Assembly (NCBI GenBank): GCA_022826745.1
Contig: JAJDUI010000027.1
Location: 124,001 to 188,000 of the forward strand
Source: Thermoanaerobaculia bacterium
Lineage (GTDB): Bacteria; Acidobacteriota; Thermoanaerobaculia; Multivoradales; Multivoraceae
Direction of reading: 5' to 3'
Length of the DNA stretch: 64,000 nt
The position numbers and the translations under genes were made by a program. How positions within the stretch are numbered: the stretch's first letter is position 1; every line of letters starts with the position of its first letter. Shown here piece by piece: positions 11,373 through 20,275 of this stretch. Under the pieces are notes generated by a model. That model was not told the origin of the DNA. It made no database searches and was given only the letters and a program-made list of their open reading frames with translations.

Positions 11373-11730
11373 CTGTCTTCTCCTCGGGAAGAAATATACA
11401 CCAAGAAAGTAGCCGTAGAAGGTGCCGGCTGCGGTCGTGGATGAACCTTGTAAATTATTTATAATCAGTAGGTTAGGTTGTTCCCGCGGGGGTCGGTAAG
11501 GAGCGGAGTCGGCAGCGGAGCGATTGTGCATTCTGCGGACTTCGGCCGCCGGGCCGTGCGGAGTGCGGATTCCCTCCGCAGCACGGCCGCAGGACAACCG
11601 GAGCCGGTGCCCTGACAAATCCGCTGCCGGTGCGCAGATCCGCTGGTGCCCGATCCGCCGCGATTCCGCAGGATGTTCATTCGACAGGTTGCGCGGAGGT
11701 CGTCCCTGGCGAGACGGCGTCGGCTCTCGC
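11373..11730. promoter_or_regulatory. dnaA-dnaN intergenic region with AT-rich patch
   Basis: No gene is visible. The patch at 11449-11470 (TAAATTATTTATAATC) is the most AT-rich stretch nearby in a GC-rich sequence. Next to it, at 11436-11444, lies CGTGGATGA, a 7-of-9 match to the DnaA box on the reverse strand. An imperfect inverted repeat (GGCCGTGC-GGAG / CTCC-GCAGCACGGCC) sits at 11552-11588 with no T-run, so it is not a clear terminator. The region probably holds the dnaN promoter and may be a secondary unwinding or DnaA-binding site. Confidence 0.4.
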
Positions 11731-13086
11731 TCAGCCGAGTTGACGGGTGAAGCGCTCCAGTTGAGCGGCCAGGCGCTCGTCGTCGGCGCGTCGGCGCTCG
11801 ATCTGCTCGACGGAGTACATGACGGTCGAGTGATGCTTGCCGTTGAAGACCCTGCCGATCTCCGGGTAGGACATCTCGGTCAGGCGCTTGCAGAGGTACA
11901 TCGCGATCTGGCGGGGATAGGTGATCTGCCGGGAGTTGCTCTTGCTCTTGATCTCGCGGACCTTGAGGCCGTAGTGGTGGGCCACCATCTTGATGATCTG
12001 CGCCGAGGACACGGGACGATCCTGTTCCGGCAGCACGTCGCGCAGCGCTTCCTTGGCGAACTCGAGATCGAGGGGCACACCGGACAGCGAGGCGAAGGCG
12101 GTGACCCGGTTGAGCAGGCCTTCGAGCTCGCGCACGTTCGAATGCACCTGCCGCGCGATGAACATGGCGACGTCCGTGTCCAGATCCAGGCCCTGGAGTT
12201 GCCGCGCCTTGCGCTGGAGAATGGCGACCTTGGTCTCCAGATCGGGCGGCTGGATGTCGGCGAGAAGACCCGAGCCGAAGCGGCTTCGCAGGCGCTCTTC
12301 GATGTCCGCCATGTCGCGCGGCTGGGCGTCCGAGGTCACGATGATCTGCTTCTGGCGGGTGTAGAGCACGTTGAAGGTGTGGAAGAACTCCTCCTGGGAG
12401 CGTTCCTTCTTGGCCAGGAACTGGATGTCGTCCACCAGCAGGACGTCGATCGTCCGGTAGCGCTCGCGGAAGGCGGGCATTCGCTCGAAGCGGATCGAGG
12501 TGATGAGGTCGTTGACGAAGTCCTCGGCGGCTAGGTACACGACTCTCGTACCCGGCGCCGCCCGCTTGAGGCGGTTTCCGATCGCATGCAGGAGATGGGT
12601 CTTGCCCAGACCCACGCCGCCGTAGAGGAAGAGCGGGTTGTACGCGATGCCGGGCTTCTCGGCGACGGCCTGGGAGGCGGCGCTGGCGAAGCGGTTCGAG
12701 TTGCCGACGACGAACGAGTCGAACCGGTACTGGGGGTTGAGCGAACTGCTTGGCGCCCCCTCCAGGTCGGGGCGAGTCGCCGGCTTCCGGCTCGCGATGG
12801 ACTTCGCAGCCGCCGATCGTCCCGGCGTTTCGACCCTGGTCCGCGTTTCGCCGCTCTTGAACAGGACCTGGTACGTCGGGCCCTTGAGGTCGGCGATCGC
12901 CCAGTCGACGATCGGGCGGAAGCCCTCTTCAAGCGCCTCGACGAAGCGCGAGTTCGGCGCTTCGAGGACGAGGTGGTCGGCGTCCTCCGACGCGACCCTC
13001 AGGGGATGAAACCAGGTGCGAAAGTCCTCGGCCGGGAGATCCGCCCGCAACTGCCGTCGTAGAGTCGGCCAGACGGAACTAGGCAT
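11731..13086 (-). CDS. dnaA: Chromosomal replication initiator DnaA
   Basis: Binds DnaA boxes at oriC and opens the duplex. Domain I is at about residues 1-80 (WPTLRRQLRADLPAEDFRTW). A short linker domain II follows. Domain III AAA+ has Walker A GGVGLGKTHLLHAIG, Walker B LLVDDIQFL, sensor region IVTSDAQPRD and box VII RLRSRFGSGL. Domain IV is a DNA-binding domain with the DnaA signature GKHHSTVMYSVEQI. The ATG at 13086 (MPSSVWPT) is preferred because AGAGGGAG lies just before it; an ATG at 13101 would add five residues and has no ribosome-binding site. Typical length. It is transcribed leftward, away from the candidate origin. Confidence 0.96.
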   Translation of the reverse strand: MPSSVWPTLRRQLRADLPAEDFRTWFHPLRVASEDADHLVLEAPNSRFVEALEEGFRPIVDWAIADLKGPTYQVLFKSGETRTRVETPGRSAAAKSIASRKPATRPDLEGAPSSSLNPQYRFDSFVVGNSNRFASAASQAVAEKPGIAYNPLFLYGGVGLGKTHLLHAIGNRLKRAAPGTRVVYLAAEDFVNDLITSIRFERMPAFRERYRTIDVLLVDDIQFLAKKERSQEEFFHTFNVLYTRQKQIIVTSDAQPRDMADIEERLRSRFGSGLLADIQPPDLETKVAILQRKARQLQGLDLDTDVAMFIARQVHSNVRELEGLLNRVTAFASLSGVPLDLEFAKEALRDVLPEQDRPVSSAQIIKMVAHHYGLKVREIKSKSNSRQITYPRQIAMYLCKRLTEMSYPEIGRVFNGKHHSTVMYSVEQIERRRADDERLAAQLERFTRQLG

Positions 13087-13493
13087 GCTCCCTCTTTCCA
13101 TCCGCAGCGACCAGAGCCATGGTGAACCGGCGCACGGCAGAGCCCCTGCCTGCTTGTTCCGTTGCTACTCCGAACCGACGCACTTCTCCCCCACGTTCCG
13201 ACGCGCACGACCACCAATTCCCGGTGCCGGGTAGGGAATTGCCGCTCTGCAGAGCTACGTTCCGCAGCTTTTCCGCACAGTGTGGAAAAGCCTTGGACGA
13301 CCGGCGAAGAGACTCGGGGCAGATAACTCCAGGGGGCTACCTGTTGGTCCCACGCCGTGTGGCCTCCGTTGCGCGAGAAGCGCAGGATAGCAGCGGGATC
13401 CGGCTTCAACAAGGGGTGTCTGACGACTTTCTTCACGTTTTCTTCGTCGCGGGCGGGCCGCGGTCCGGCCGGGGCGCGCCTAGGTTCTGAACT
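13087..13493. other. Candidate replication origin (oriC) in the dnaA-mutY divergent gap
   Basis: A 407-bp non-coding gap where transcription diverges: all genes to the left as far as 1.3 kb run leftward and mutY runs rightward. It contains TGTGGAAAA at 13281-13289, an 8-of-9 match to the DnaA box TGTGGATAA, directly beside TTTTCCGCACA (13268-13278), which forms an imperfect inverted pair with it. No cluster of perfect boxes or strong AT-rich segment is visible, so the assignment rests on position, strand switch and one good box. The dnaA promoter must also lie here. Confidence 0.5.
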
Positions 13494-14597
13494 GTGTTGC
13501 AGTTAGTCGAGCCGGAGGCGCTCCGGGGGACACTGCTGGCCTGGTTCGACCGCTGCCGGCGCGACTTGCCCTGGCGACGAACCGAGGATCCATACGAGAT
13601 TCTCGTCGCGGAGATCATGCTCCAGCAGACGCGGAGCGAGGTCGTCGCGACCCGGTACCGGGCCTTCCTGGACCGCTTCCCCCGTGTCGGCGCGCTGGCG
13701 CAAGCGCCGATCGAGTCGGTCGAGGCGGCATGGTCGGGCCTCGGCTACTACCGCCGTGCCCGCAATCTCCACCGGGCGGCCCGGATCCTGGCGGAGCGGC
13801 GCACGCTGCCCGCGAGCGCCGCGGAGTGGGCGGAGCTGCCGGGAATCGGCGCCTACACCTCGGCGCTGCTCGCGAGCCGTTGCTGCGGCGAGGGGTCGCC
13901 CGTGCTGGACGGCAACGTCGAACGGGTGCTGAGCCGGTTCCTGGCATCCACGGAACCTCCTCGCCGCGCCGCCGCCAGGCGGAGGCTTCTGGCGACCGCG
14001 GCCCGGTTGCTGGACCCGAGCCGTCCCGGCGACTCCAACCAGGCGCTGATGGAGGTCGGTTCGCTGGTTTGCCGTCGAGGTGCGCCGGATTGCGGCGTCT
14101 GTCCCCTCGGCCCGGGTTGCCGCGCCTTCCACTCGGCGGATCTCGATCCGCGGTCCTTTCCGGTTGCCGGACCGCGGCGCGCCCGGGAGGTCCGCCACTG
14201 CTTCACGGCCGTCGTCCAGCGAGGCGACGACCTGCTGCTTCATCGCCGGCCCGAAGAAGCGGACTGGCTGGCCGGCCGCTGGCACCTGCCGACGGTGGAC
14301 CTCGCGAGCGGCGAAGAGCCGGGCCGCGCGGCGGAAGTGCTGGGTCGGGAGTTCGGTGGCTGCTGGGAGTGTGACGAACGCCCGGTCCTGGTGCGGCACG
14401 CTGTGACCTACAGGGACTTCCTCGTGCGGGCAGCGGTCGCCCGCTGGCGCCCGGAACGGGCGACGGCGGGGCGATCCGCCCTGGCCTGGTTCGGCCAGGA
14501 GGAGATCGGGGAGTTGCCGACCTCGTCCCTGCTGCGGAAGACGCTCGACGCCGTCGGCGCCAAGCGCGCCGATCCGCTACTACACTCCGGGCCATGA
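13494..14597 (+). CDS. mutY: A/G-specific adenine DNA glycosylase
   Basis: Removes adenine mispaired with 8-oxoguanine. It has an HhH-GPD fold with catalytic Glu40 (LVAEIMLQQT), the helix-hairpin-helix LPGIGAYTSALLAS at about 115-128, and catalytic Asp139 in VLDGNVERV. The 4Fe-4S loop is complete: Cys193, Cys200, Cys203 and Cys209 with spacing C-x6-C-x2-C-x5-C. The C-terminal third (from about 225) is the Nudix-like domain that recognises 8-oxoG. The start is GTG. The stop overlaps the next gene's ATG by 4 bp. It is the first gene on the right side of the candidate origin. Confidence 0.95.
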   Translation: MLQLVEPEALRGTLLAWFDRCRRDLPWRRTEDPYEILVAEIMLQQTRSEVVATRYRAFLDRFPRVGALAQAPIESVEAAWSGLGYYRRARNLHRAARILAERRTLPASAAEWAELPGIGAYTSALLASRCCGEGSPVLDGNVERVLSRFLASTEPPRRAAARRRLLATAARLLDPSRPGDSNQALMEVGSLVCRRGAPDCGVCPLGPGCRAFHSADLDPRSFPVAGPRRAREVRHCFTAVVQRGDDLLLHRRPEEADWLAGRWHLPTVDLASGEEPGRAAEVLGREFGGCWECDERPVLVRHAVTYRDFLVRAAVARWRPERATAGRSALAWFGQEEIGELPTSSLLRKTLDAVGAKRADPLLHSGP

Positions 14598-15808
14598 CGC
14601 CGACGGAACCTCCGCCGAGGATCCCCTTTGTCGACCTGGCCGCCCAGTCGAGGCGGCTCCGGCCGGAGATCGACCGCCGGATCGCCGGCGTTCTCGACCA
14701 CGGCCGCTACGTCATGGGCCCCGAGGTCGACGAGCTGGAGGCGGAACTGGGCCGATGGGGCGGCGGCGTCTCAGCGGTGGCGGTCTCGAGCGGCTCGGAT
14801 GCCCTGCTGATCGCCCTGCTCGCGCTCGGCGTCGGCGGGGGCGGGAACCGCCGCGACGCCGTCTTCGTTCCAACCTTCACGTTCACGGCGACCGCGGAGG
14901 TCGTCCTGCTCGCCGGCGCGGTGCCCGTCTTCGTCGACGTGCGGGAAGAGGACTTCCTGATCGACCTCGAGTCGCTCGACCGGGAGTACGAAGCCGTTCT
15001 GGCCGCCGGCGTCGCCACGCCGAAAGCGGTGATTCCGGTGGACCTGTTCGGCCTGCCGGTGGCCGAGGAACCGCTGGCGGAGTGGGCGGCCGCCAGGAAG
15101 CTCGATGTGATCTCGGACGCGGCCCAGAGTTTCGGAGGCCAGCGCGACGGAAGGCCGGTCGGTTCCCTGGCGCCGATCACGACGACCAGCTTCTATCCCG
15201 CCAAGCCGCTCGGATGCTACGGCGACGGCGGCGCGGTGCTCTGCTTGGAACCGGCGACCGCGGAGGTCGTCCGCTCCGTTCGCGAGCACGGCCAGAGCGC
15301 CGACCGCTACGACATCGTCCGGCTCGGAGTGAACGGCCGCCTGGACAGCCTTCAGGCCGCCGTGCTGCTGGCGAAGCTGACCGTCTTCGAGCAGGAGCTG
15401 GCCGCGCGGCGCGCCGTAGCGGCGGGCTACGGCGAGCGGCTGCGAGCGGTCGGGTCCTCGGCGGCGACTCCCTGGCGGGTGTCGGTGCCGGAGTGCGGCG
15501 CCGGCCCCGGGTCGAGTGTCGAGTCGAGCTGGGCCCAGTACACGCTCCGCGTCGACGACGCGGCCGGCCGGCCGTCGGCCGGCACGAGGGACGCCCTGAG
15601 GGCCCATCTCGACGCCGCAGGCATTCCCACGGCCGTCTACTACCCGCGGCCGATGCACCTGCAGCCCGCCTACGAGAGCTACGGCCGCGGCGCCGGCTCG
15701 CTGCCGGTCGGCGAGAGCCTGGCGGACCGCGTCGTCAGCCTGCCGATGCACCCCTACCTCGACCAGGGCGCGCTGGACCGCATCTGCGAGCGGATCGCGA
15801 ACGCCTGA
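14594..15808 (+). CDS. DegT/DnrJ/EryC1/StrS-family PLP aminotransferase
   Basis: Family members are PLP enzymes that aminate keto-sugars on nucleotide carriers for cell-surface glycans. N-terminal IPFVDLAAQSRRL is typical. AVSSGSDALLIALLALGVG binds the cofactor phosphate, ISDAAQSFGG holds the PLP-ring Asp, and the Schiff-base lysine is in SFYPAKPLGCYGDGGA. The C terminus has PTAVYYPRPMHLQPAY and SLPMHPYL, both family hallmarks. Length 404 is slightly long owing to an insertion near 290-310. It overlaps mutY by 4 bp and precedes a class III aminotransferase by 5 bp, so the three are probably one transcript. The exact sugar is unknown. Confidence 0.88.
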   Translation: MTPTEPPPRIPFVDLAAQSRRLRPEIDRRIAGVLDHGRYVMGPEVDELEAELGRWGGGVSAVAVSSGSDALLIALLALGVGGGGNRRDAVFVPTFTFTATAEVVLLAGAVPVFVDVREEDFLIDLESLDREYEAVLAAGVATPKAVIPVDLFGLPVAEEPLAEWAAARKLDVISDAAQSFGGQRDGRPVGSLAPITTTSFYPAKPLGCYGDGGAVLCLEPATAEVVRSVREHGQSADRYDIVRLGVNGRLDSLQAAVLLAKLTVFEQELAARRAVAAGYGERLRAVGSSAATPWRVSVPECGAGPGSSVESSWAQYTLRVDDAAGRPSAGTRDALRAHLDAAGIPTAVYYPRPMHLQPAYESYGRGAGSLPVGESLADRVVSLPMHPYLDQGALDRICERIANA

Positions 15809-15813
15809 CGGAA

Positions 15814-17100
15814 GTGCGCTCGCAAGGGCTCGAGAGCGGCCGCCTGCTGCCGGAGATCCTGACGGGGCCACCCGGACCCCGGGCCAGGGCGATGGCCGGA
15901 CGCCTCGAGGTCTCCGAGGCGCCGGGGATCAACACGCTCGTGGCCGGAACGACGGCGATGCTCTGGGCCGAAGCCCGGGGCAGCAACGTGGTGGACGTCG
16001 ACGGAAACCGCTACGTCGACCTCACCGGCGGTTTCGGTGTCGCGGCCGTGGGCCATCGCCACCCGGCCGTGGTCACGGCGGTCAGGGAGCAGGCGGAACA
16101 GCTCCTCCACGGACTGGGCGACGTCTACGCCCACCCTCCCCGTCTCGAGCTGGCCGAGCGCCTGTGCGCGCTCGCGCCGCTCCCCGACCCCCGGGTCTAT
16201 TTCGCCGTCTCCGGCGCCGACGCGGTGGAGATCGCGCTGAAGACGGGCCGCCTGCACAGCGGCCGCGCGGGCGTGCTCGCGTTCGACCCCGCCTACCACG
16301 GGACCACCCTCGGAGCGCTGGCGGCCACCTCGCGGCCGGCCTTCCGTGAACCCTTCACTCGGCCGCTCGAAGAGGTCGTTCACCGTCTGCCGTACGGAGC
16401 TCCACTCGAGCAGATTCAGGAGCTCCTGGAGCGGCAGCCGGACATCGGCACCTGCCTGGTCGAGCCGGTCATCGGCCGCGAGGCCACCCGCTGGCCGCCG
16501 CCCGGCTGGCTGGAGGCCCTGGCCGAAGTCTGCCGCCGGCGCGAAGTCGTACTGGCCGTCGACGAGATCTTCACGGGCTTCGGCCGCTGCGGCGCCTGGT
16601 TCGTCTGCCGCGAAGCCGGCGTCGAACCCGATCTCGTCTGCTGCGGCAAAGCCCTCGGCGGCGGCCTCCCGATCGCCGCCGTCCTCGGCAGGAAGAAGGT
16701 CATGGACGCCTGGCGAAGCGACGGCGAAGCCCGCCACACCGCCACCTTCGTCGCCCACCCCCTCGCCTGCGCCGCCGCCCTCGCCACCCTCGACGTCATG
16801 GATTCGGAAGGCCTGATCGACCGCAGCCGCACCGTGGGCGACCGCTTCGGCCAGGCCCTCGAGCCCCTCAGGAACTGCCCCGGAGTCACCGACATCCGCG
16901 GCCAGGGCCTCCTTTGGGCCATCGAACTCGACTCCCCCTCCGCTGCTCAGGCCCTCAGCTGCAACCTCCTCCACCGCGGCCTCATCGCCCTCGCCGGCGG
17001 CGCCTCAGGCAGTGTGCTTCAACTCTGCCCGCCCCTCGTCATCACAGAGGAACAACTCGACTACGCGGCAGCGGCACTGCTGGAGATCCTCAGCGGCTAG
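15814..17100 (+). CDS. Class III PLP aminotransferase
   Basis: Transfers the amino group of an omega-amino acid or diamine (4-aminobutyrate, ornithine or related). The family order is visible: NVVDVDGNRYVDLTGGFGV, GHRHPAVVTAV, FAVSGADAVEIALKTG (the S-GA-A-E pattern), YHGTTLGAL, VLAVDEIFTGFGR (the cofactor Asp), and the Schiff-base lysine in CCGKALGGGLPIAAVLG. HTATFVAHPLACAAALA follows. The GTG at 15814 gives 428 residues and includes the usual N-terminal arm; an ATG at 15892 would remove it. The substrate is not assignable. The gene ends 12 bp before an F2 repeat and converges on recR. Confidence 0.85.
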   Translation: MRSQGLESGRLLPEILTGPPGPRARAMAGRLEVSEAPGINTLVAGTTAMLWAEARGSNVVDVDGNRYVDLTGGFGVAAVGHRHPAVVTAVREQAEQLLHGLGDVYAHPPRLELAERLCALAPLPDPRVYFAVSGADAVEIALKTGRLHSGRAGVLAFDPAYHGTTLGALAATSRPAFREPFTRPLEEVVHRLPYGAPLEQIQELLERQPDIGTCLVEPVIGREATRWPPPGWLEALAEVCRRREVVLAVDEIFTGFGRCGAWFVCREAGVEPDLVCCGKALGGGLPIAAVLGRKKVMDAWRSDGEARHTATFVAHPLACAAALATLDVMDSEGLIDRSRTVGDRFGQALEPLRNCPGVTDIRGQGLLWAIELDSPSAAQALSCNLLHRGLIALAGGASGSVLQLCPPLVITEEQLDYAAAALLEILSG

Positions 17101-17111
17101 CCAGAGACCAG

Positions 17112-17182
17112 AACGGTCGGCCTTCGGCCGGCGCCTCAAGCCGCCTCCGGCGGCAGCGGGTCAGAAGACCCGCGCACCCAGC
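17112..17182 (-). repeat. Short-hairpin repeat F2, reverse copy
   Basis: The only copy in the window read on the minus strand. In that orientation: CTGGGTGCGCGGGTC with TTCT loop, GCCGCC-GGA-GGCGGC, then CGGCC-GAA-GGCCG. It follows F1 copy B in the same relative order as at the other two composite loci. Confidence 0.87.
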
Positions 17183-17266
17183 AGGCAGCGCGCTCCTAGC
17201 GACTCTGGATCCCGTTAGTCCCCCTACGCCGCGGGTTATCCCGAAGCCCGCGACGACGTTCCAGCT

Positions 17267-17455
17267 GCCGAGATGGTCCAGCCCGTGGCGGTCCGGGGGA
17301 GGGTCCCCAGCGGGCTGGAGGCAAGCGTCTCCCGAGATCGTTACCCTGACCGACGACCCACCGCAGCGCAGCCGACCGAAGCGAGCGCCGACCCCCCATC
17401 TATCCGGAAAGCGCGAGCGTCCGCTGGGGACCCTCCCCCGGACCGCCACGGGCGG
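17267..17455 (-). repeat. Long-arm palindromic element F1, copy B (reverse)
   Basis: Arms 17282-17313 and 17421-17452 are perfect reverse complements over 32 of 32 bases. The 107-nt loop, read on the minus strand, contains GCGGACGCTC, the core TCGCTTCGGTCGGCTGCG, and CTTGCCTCCAGCCCGC before the right arm. It fills the 360-bp convergent gap between the aminotransferase and recR together with the F2 copy at 17112-17182; no gene is seen there. Confidence 0.87.
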
Positions 17456-17460
17456 CCGCG

Positions 17461-18048
17461 CTACAAATCGCGGCGGCCCGCCAGTGAACGGGCGAGGGTG
17501 ACCTGGTCGGCGTAATCGATGTCGCCGCCGACGGGGAGGCCGAAGGCGAGGCGGGTGACGTGGACGCCGCGGCGGTTGAGGAGGTTGGCGAGGTAGAGGG
17601 CGGTGGCTTCGCCTTCCACGTTGGGGTTCATGGCGAGGATCGCCTCTTCGACTCCTTCGAGGCGGTCGAGCAGGGAGGCGACGGTGAGTTCGTCCGGGCC
17701 GACGCCGCGTTGAGGGGAGAGGGCGCCCAGGAGGGCGTGGTAGAGGCCGTGGAACTCGCCGGTGCGTTCGATCGGCTCGATGTTGAAGGGTTCCTCGACG
17801 ACGCAGAGCTTGGTCTGGTCGCGTTGCGGATCGCTGCAAATGGAGCATGGATCCACCGCGGTGATCTGGTGGCAGGTCGAGCAGTGGATCATGCGGTCCT
17901 TGACGTCGATGACCGCCTGCGCGAGCGCCTCGGCGCGGGATCGGTCCGCGCGGAGGAGATGGTGGGCCAGCCGCCGCGCCGTCTTCGGACCGATGCCGGG
18001 GAGGCGCGAGAGCTCCTCGACCAGGTTCGACAGCGGGTCGGCCGGCAT
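17461..18048 (-). CDS. recR: Recombination mediator RecR
   Basis: Works with RecO (and RecF where present) to load RecA on gapped DNA. 195 residues with helix-hairpin-helix RLPGIGPKTARRLAHHLL at about 14-31, a four-cysteine zinc motif (CSTCHQITAVDPCSIC) at about 56-71, and a TOPRIM domain (LCVVEEPFNIEPIERTGEF; GVGPDELTV). Start and stop are shared with ybaB as TGATG (1-bp overlap). The ybaB-recR pair downstream of dnaX is a widespread arrangement. Confidence 0.95.
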   Translation of the reverse strand: MPADPLSNLVEELSRLPGIGPKTARRLAHHLLRADRSRAEALAQAVIDVKDRMIHCSTCHQITAVDPCSICSDPQRDQTKLCVVEEPFNIEPIERTGEFHGLYHALLGALSPQRGVGPDELTVASLLDRLEGVEEAILAMNPNVEGEATALYLANLLNRRGVHVTRLAFGLPVGGDIDYADQVTLARSLAGRRDL

Positions 18049-18341
18049 CAGGTGAGGCCGGGTATGCCGCCGGCCATGCTGCCGATCCGCTGCCCCACGT
18101 ACTCGTTCACCTTGCGTCCCGCTTCGTTCACCGCGGCGAGAACGAGATCCTGAACCATCGCCGGATCCTCCGGGTCGAGGACCTCGGCGTCGATGTGCAC
18201 CGCCAGGACCTCCTTCTCGCCGTTCATCCGCACTTCGACCATGCCGCCGCCGACACTGGCGGTGAACTCGGCGGTCGCCAGGTCGCGCCGCATCTGCTCC
18301 TGCATCTGCTGGGCCTGCCGCATCAGCTTCTGGATGTTCAT
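18048..18341 (-). CDS. ybaB: YbaB/EbfC nucleoid-associated protein
   Basis: Small dimeric DNA-binding protein. 97 residues: N-terminal helix MNIQKLMRQAQQMQEQMRRD, then TASVGGGMVEVRMNGEKEV, which is the conserved beta-sheet core, and a C-terminal VQDLVLAAVNEAGRKV helix. It sits between dnaX (33 bp upstream) and recR (1-bp overlap), the usual context. Confidence 0.93.
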   Translation of the reverse strand: MNIQKLMRQAQQMQEQMRRDLATAEFTASVGGGMVEVRMNGEKEVLAVHIDAEVLDPEDPAMVQDLVLAAVNEAGRKVNEYVGQRIGSMAGGIPGLT

Positions 18342-18374
18342 TCGTCGCTCTTCCTATGCTCGGTGAATGGGCAA

Positions 18375-20057
18375 TCAGGGGGTCCTCGGCCGGACGTCGA
18401 GAACGCGGCCGCCGAAGACGTCGAGCACGGCGCGGACGCCGGGATCGGCCTCGGCGGCCCTTCGCGCTTCGTTGTCGGGGCCCGGTTGGCGTGGGGCACG
18501 CCTGCGTTCGGGAGCCGTCCGGCGCGGCTCGGGGCCGGGCGCCGCGCCGACGGCCGGTCGATCCGGTGCCGCCGACGGCGGCGCCTCGGCGCTGCGCCGC
18601 GGCGGTACGGCCGTCACCTTCCAGGCGGCGTCGGGTCCGAGCGCGGAGCGCACGGCGTCGTCGAGTTGAGCGGTTCGGGCTTCGTCGCGCAGTTGGCGCT
18701 CGAGCTCCGGAACGGCCTCGATGACGAGAGTGTTGCCGTGCGTTTCGAGGCGCGCGTGGTGGAACTCGAGCAGGCCCGCCAGGGCGGGAGTCTGGCTCTC
18801 AAGTCGCCTGATGACCGCAGCGGCGGCGTCCGGGGGAGACGTGGCGGCAGGAGTCTCCGCCGTGCCGCCGCGCCGTGCCGGGGCTTCGGGCCTGCCGGCT
18901 GGAGGCGCCGCGTCCGTCGGGAGGCCGGCCGCCAGCCGCTCGATCCGCACGAGTCTCGGGAGTTCGGCCGCGCGCAGGAGCGCCACTTCCAGGGCGAGGC
19001 CGGGGGCGTCCGCGCGCCGGACGACCGTTTCGCTGCTGAGGAGGAGGTGGAGGAGCCTGAGCAGGTTCTCGTAGCCCGAGGCTGCGGCGGTTTCCTTGAG
19101 GTCCTCTGCCGCTTCGGCGGGCAGGTCGAGCTGCTCCGGGTCGAGACCCTGAGCGAGATGGAGCGCGCTGCGCAGAAACCCGAGGAAGTGGGTGAACACC
19201 TGCCTGGGGTCGCTGCCACCGTCCTCGACCTCGCGAATCGTCGTCGACAGGCGAGCGCCGTCGCCGGCGAGGACCGCCTCGAGCAGGGTGGAAAGCAGCG
19301 CCGCGTCGATGCCGCCCACCAGACGTGCGACATCGTCGCCGCCCAGCCTGCCGTTGCCGAAGGTGGCGGCCTGATCGAGCAGGGCCACCGCGTCCCGGAC
19401 GCTGCCCTCGGAAGCGCGGGCGATCAGGCGCAGGGCGGGGTTGCCGGCTTCGAAGCCTTCGGCGTCGCAGATGCGTCGCAGGTGAGCGACCATCGGCTCT
19501 GGCGGGACGCGGCGAAAGTGGAACTCCTGGCAACGGGAGAGAACCGTCGCGGGTACCTTCTCGATCTCGGTCGTCGCGAAGATGAAGGTCAGGTGCGGCG
19601 GCGGTTCCTCGACGATCTTGAGCAGGGCGTCGAAGGCCGAGCGGGAAAGCCGGTGGATCTCGTCCAGGACGACGACCTTGTAGCGGTCGCGGGCCGGCCC
19701 GTACCTCAGGCTCTCGGTCAGGTCGCGGACCTGCTCCACCTTCGAGTAGGTGGCGGCGTCGATCTCGATCACGTCGAGATCGGCCCCTTCCCGGATCTCC
19801 GTGCAGACGAGGCAGGTGTCGCACGGTTCGGACGCCGGGCCTCCGGCGGAGCCGTCGGCGCCGAGGCAGTTCAGAGCCTTGGCGAGGACTCGCGCGGCCG
19901 TCGTCTTGCCGATGCCGCGGATGCCGGAGAACAAGTAGGCCTGCGCGATGCGGCCGTCTCCCAGCGCGTTGCGCAGGGCCGTGACGATCGCCTCCTGGCC
20001 GACGAGGTCGGCGAACGTCTGAGGTCGCCACTTGCGGGCCAGCGGCTGGTACGTCAT
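18375..20057 (-). CDS. dnaX: DNA polymerase III subunit gamma/tau
   Basis: Clamp-loader ATPase of the replicative polymerase. N terminus YQPLARKWRPQTFADLVGQE, Walker A SGIRGIGKTTAARVLAKALNC, a zinc module (Cys of ALNC plus CDTCLVC), Walker B VVVLDEIHRLS with sensor-1 TTEIEKVPATVLSRCQEF. Domain III spans about 240-370. The C-terminal part is Pro/Ala/Arg-rich with a tau-like domain IV-V segment. At 560 residues it is shorter than E. coli tau. No A-rich slippage site was seen, so a programmed gamma frameshift is not indicated. It is the first gene of dnaX-ybaB-recR. Confidence 0.95.
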   Translation of the reverse strand: MTYQPLARKWRPQTFADLVGQEAIVTALRNALGDGRIAQAYLFSGIRGIGKTTAARVLAKALNCLGADGSAGGPASEPCDTCLVCTEIREGADLDVIEIDAATYSKVEQVRDLTESLRYGPARDRYKVVVLDEIHRLSRSAFDALLKIVEEPPPHLTFIFATTEIEKVPATVLSRCQEFHFRRVPPEPMVAHLRRICDAEGFEAGNPALRLIARASEGSVRDAVALLDQAATFGNGRLGGDDVARLVGGIDAALLSTLLEAVLAGDGARLSTTIREVEDGGSDPRQVFTHFLGFLRSALHLAQGLDPEQLDLPAEAAEDLKETAAASGYENLLRLLHLLLSSETVVRRADAPGLALEVALLRAAELPRLVRIERLAAGLPTDAAPPAGRPEAPARRGGTAETPAATSPPDAAAAVIRRLESQTPALAGLLEFHHARLETHGNTLVIEAVPELERQLRDEARTAQLDDAVRSALGPDAAWKVTAVPPRRSAEAPPSAAPDRPAVGAAPGPEPRRTAPERRRAPRQPGPDNEARRAAEADPGVRAVLDVFGGRVLDVRPRTP

Positions 20058-20078
20058 GACCCGAACTGAGAAGTCACT

Positions 20079-20184
20079 GAAGGGTTCCGGCTGAACTGCG
20101 CCCTCGAAACGAACACCCTATCGCTGCTCCCTTCCGGGCCTGACGAGGTTCGGGGCCGTTCGAAACACAGGGCCCGAACCCTTC
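20079..20184 (-). ncRNA. ffs: Signal recognition particle RNA (4.5S type)
   Basis: Read on the minus strand, the apical hairpin is GTCAGGCCCGGAAGGGAGCAGC, the SRP RNA domain IV signature where Ffh binds (asymmetric loop, GGAA tetraloop). The ends pair: GAAGGGTTC at the 5' end (20184-20176) with GAACCCTTC at the 3' end (20087-20079). It is about 106 nt with no Alu domain, like most Gram-negative forms. It lies between tadA and dnaX. Exact ends are inferred from the terminal helix. Confidence 0.9.
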
Positions 20185-20275
20185 GGTCACTTCTCGATCC
20201 CGAGCCTGTTCGCCGCCGCGGGAACCAGGCTGGATGGTACCAGTGAATCGCTCGGAGGGCGTACTGTTAGCGTGA

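Noticed and set aside
11552..11588. Rho-independent terminator of dnaA
   Set aside because: Inverted repeat present but imperfect and not followed by T residues on the minus strand.
20101..20160. Terminator for dnaX
   Set aside because: The hairpin here is the SRP RNA signature GTCAGGCCCGGAAGGGAGCAGC, upstream of dnaX, not a terminator.
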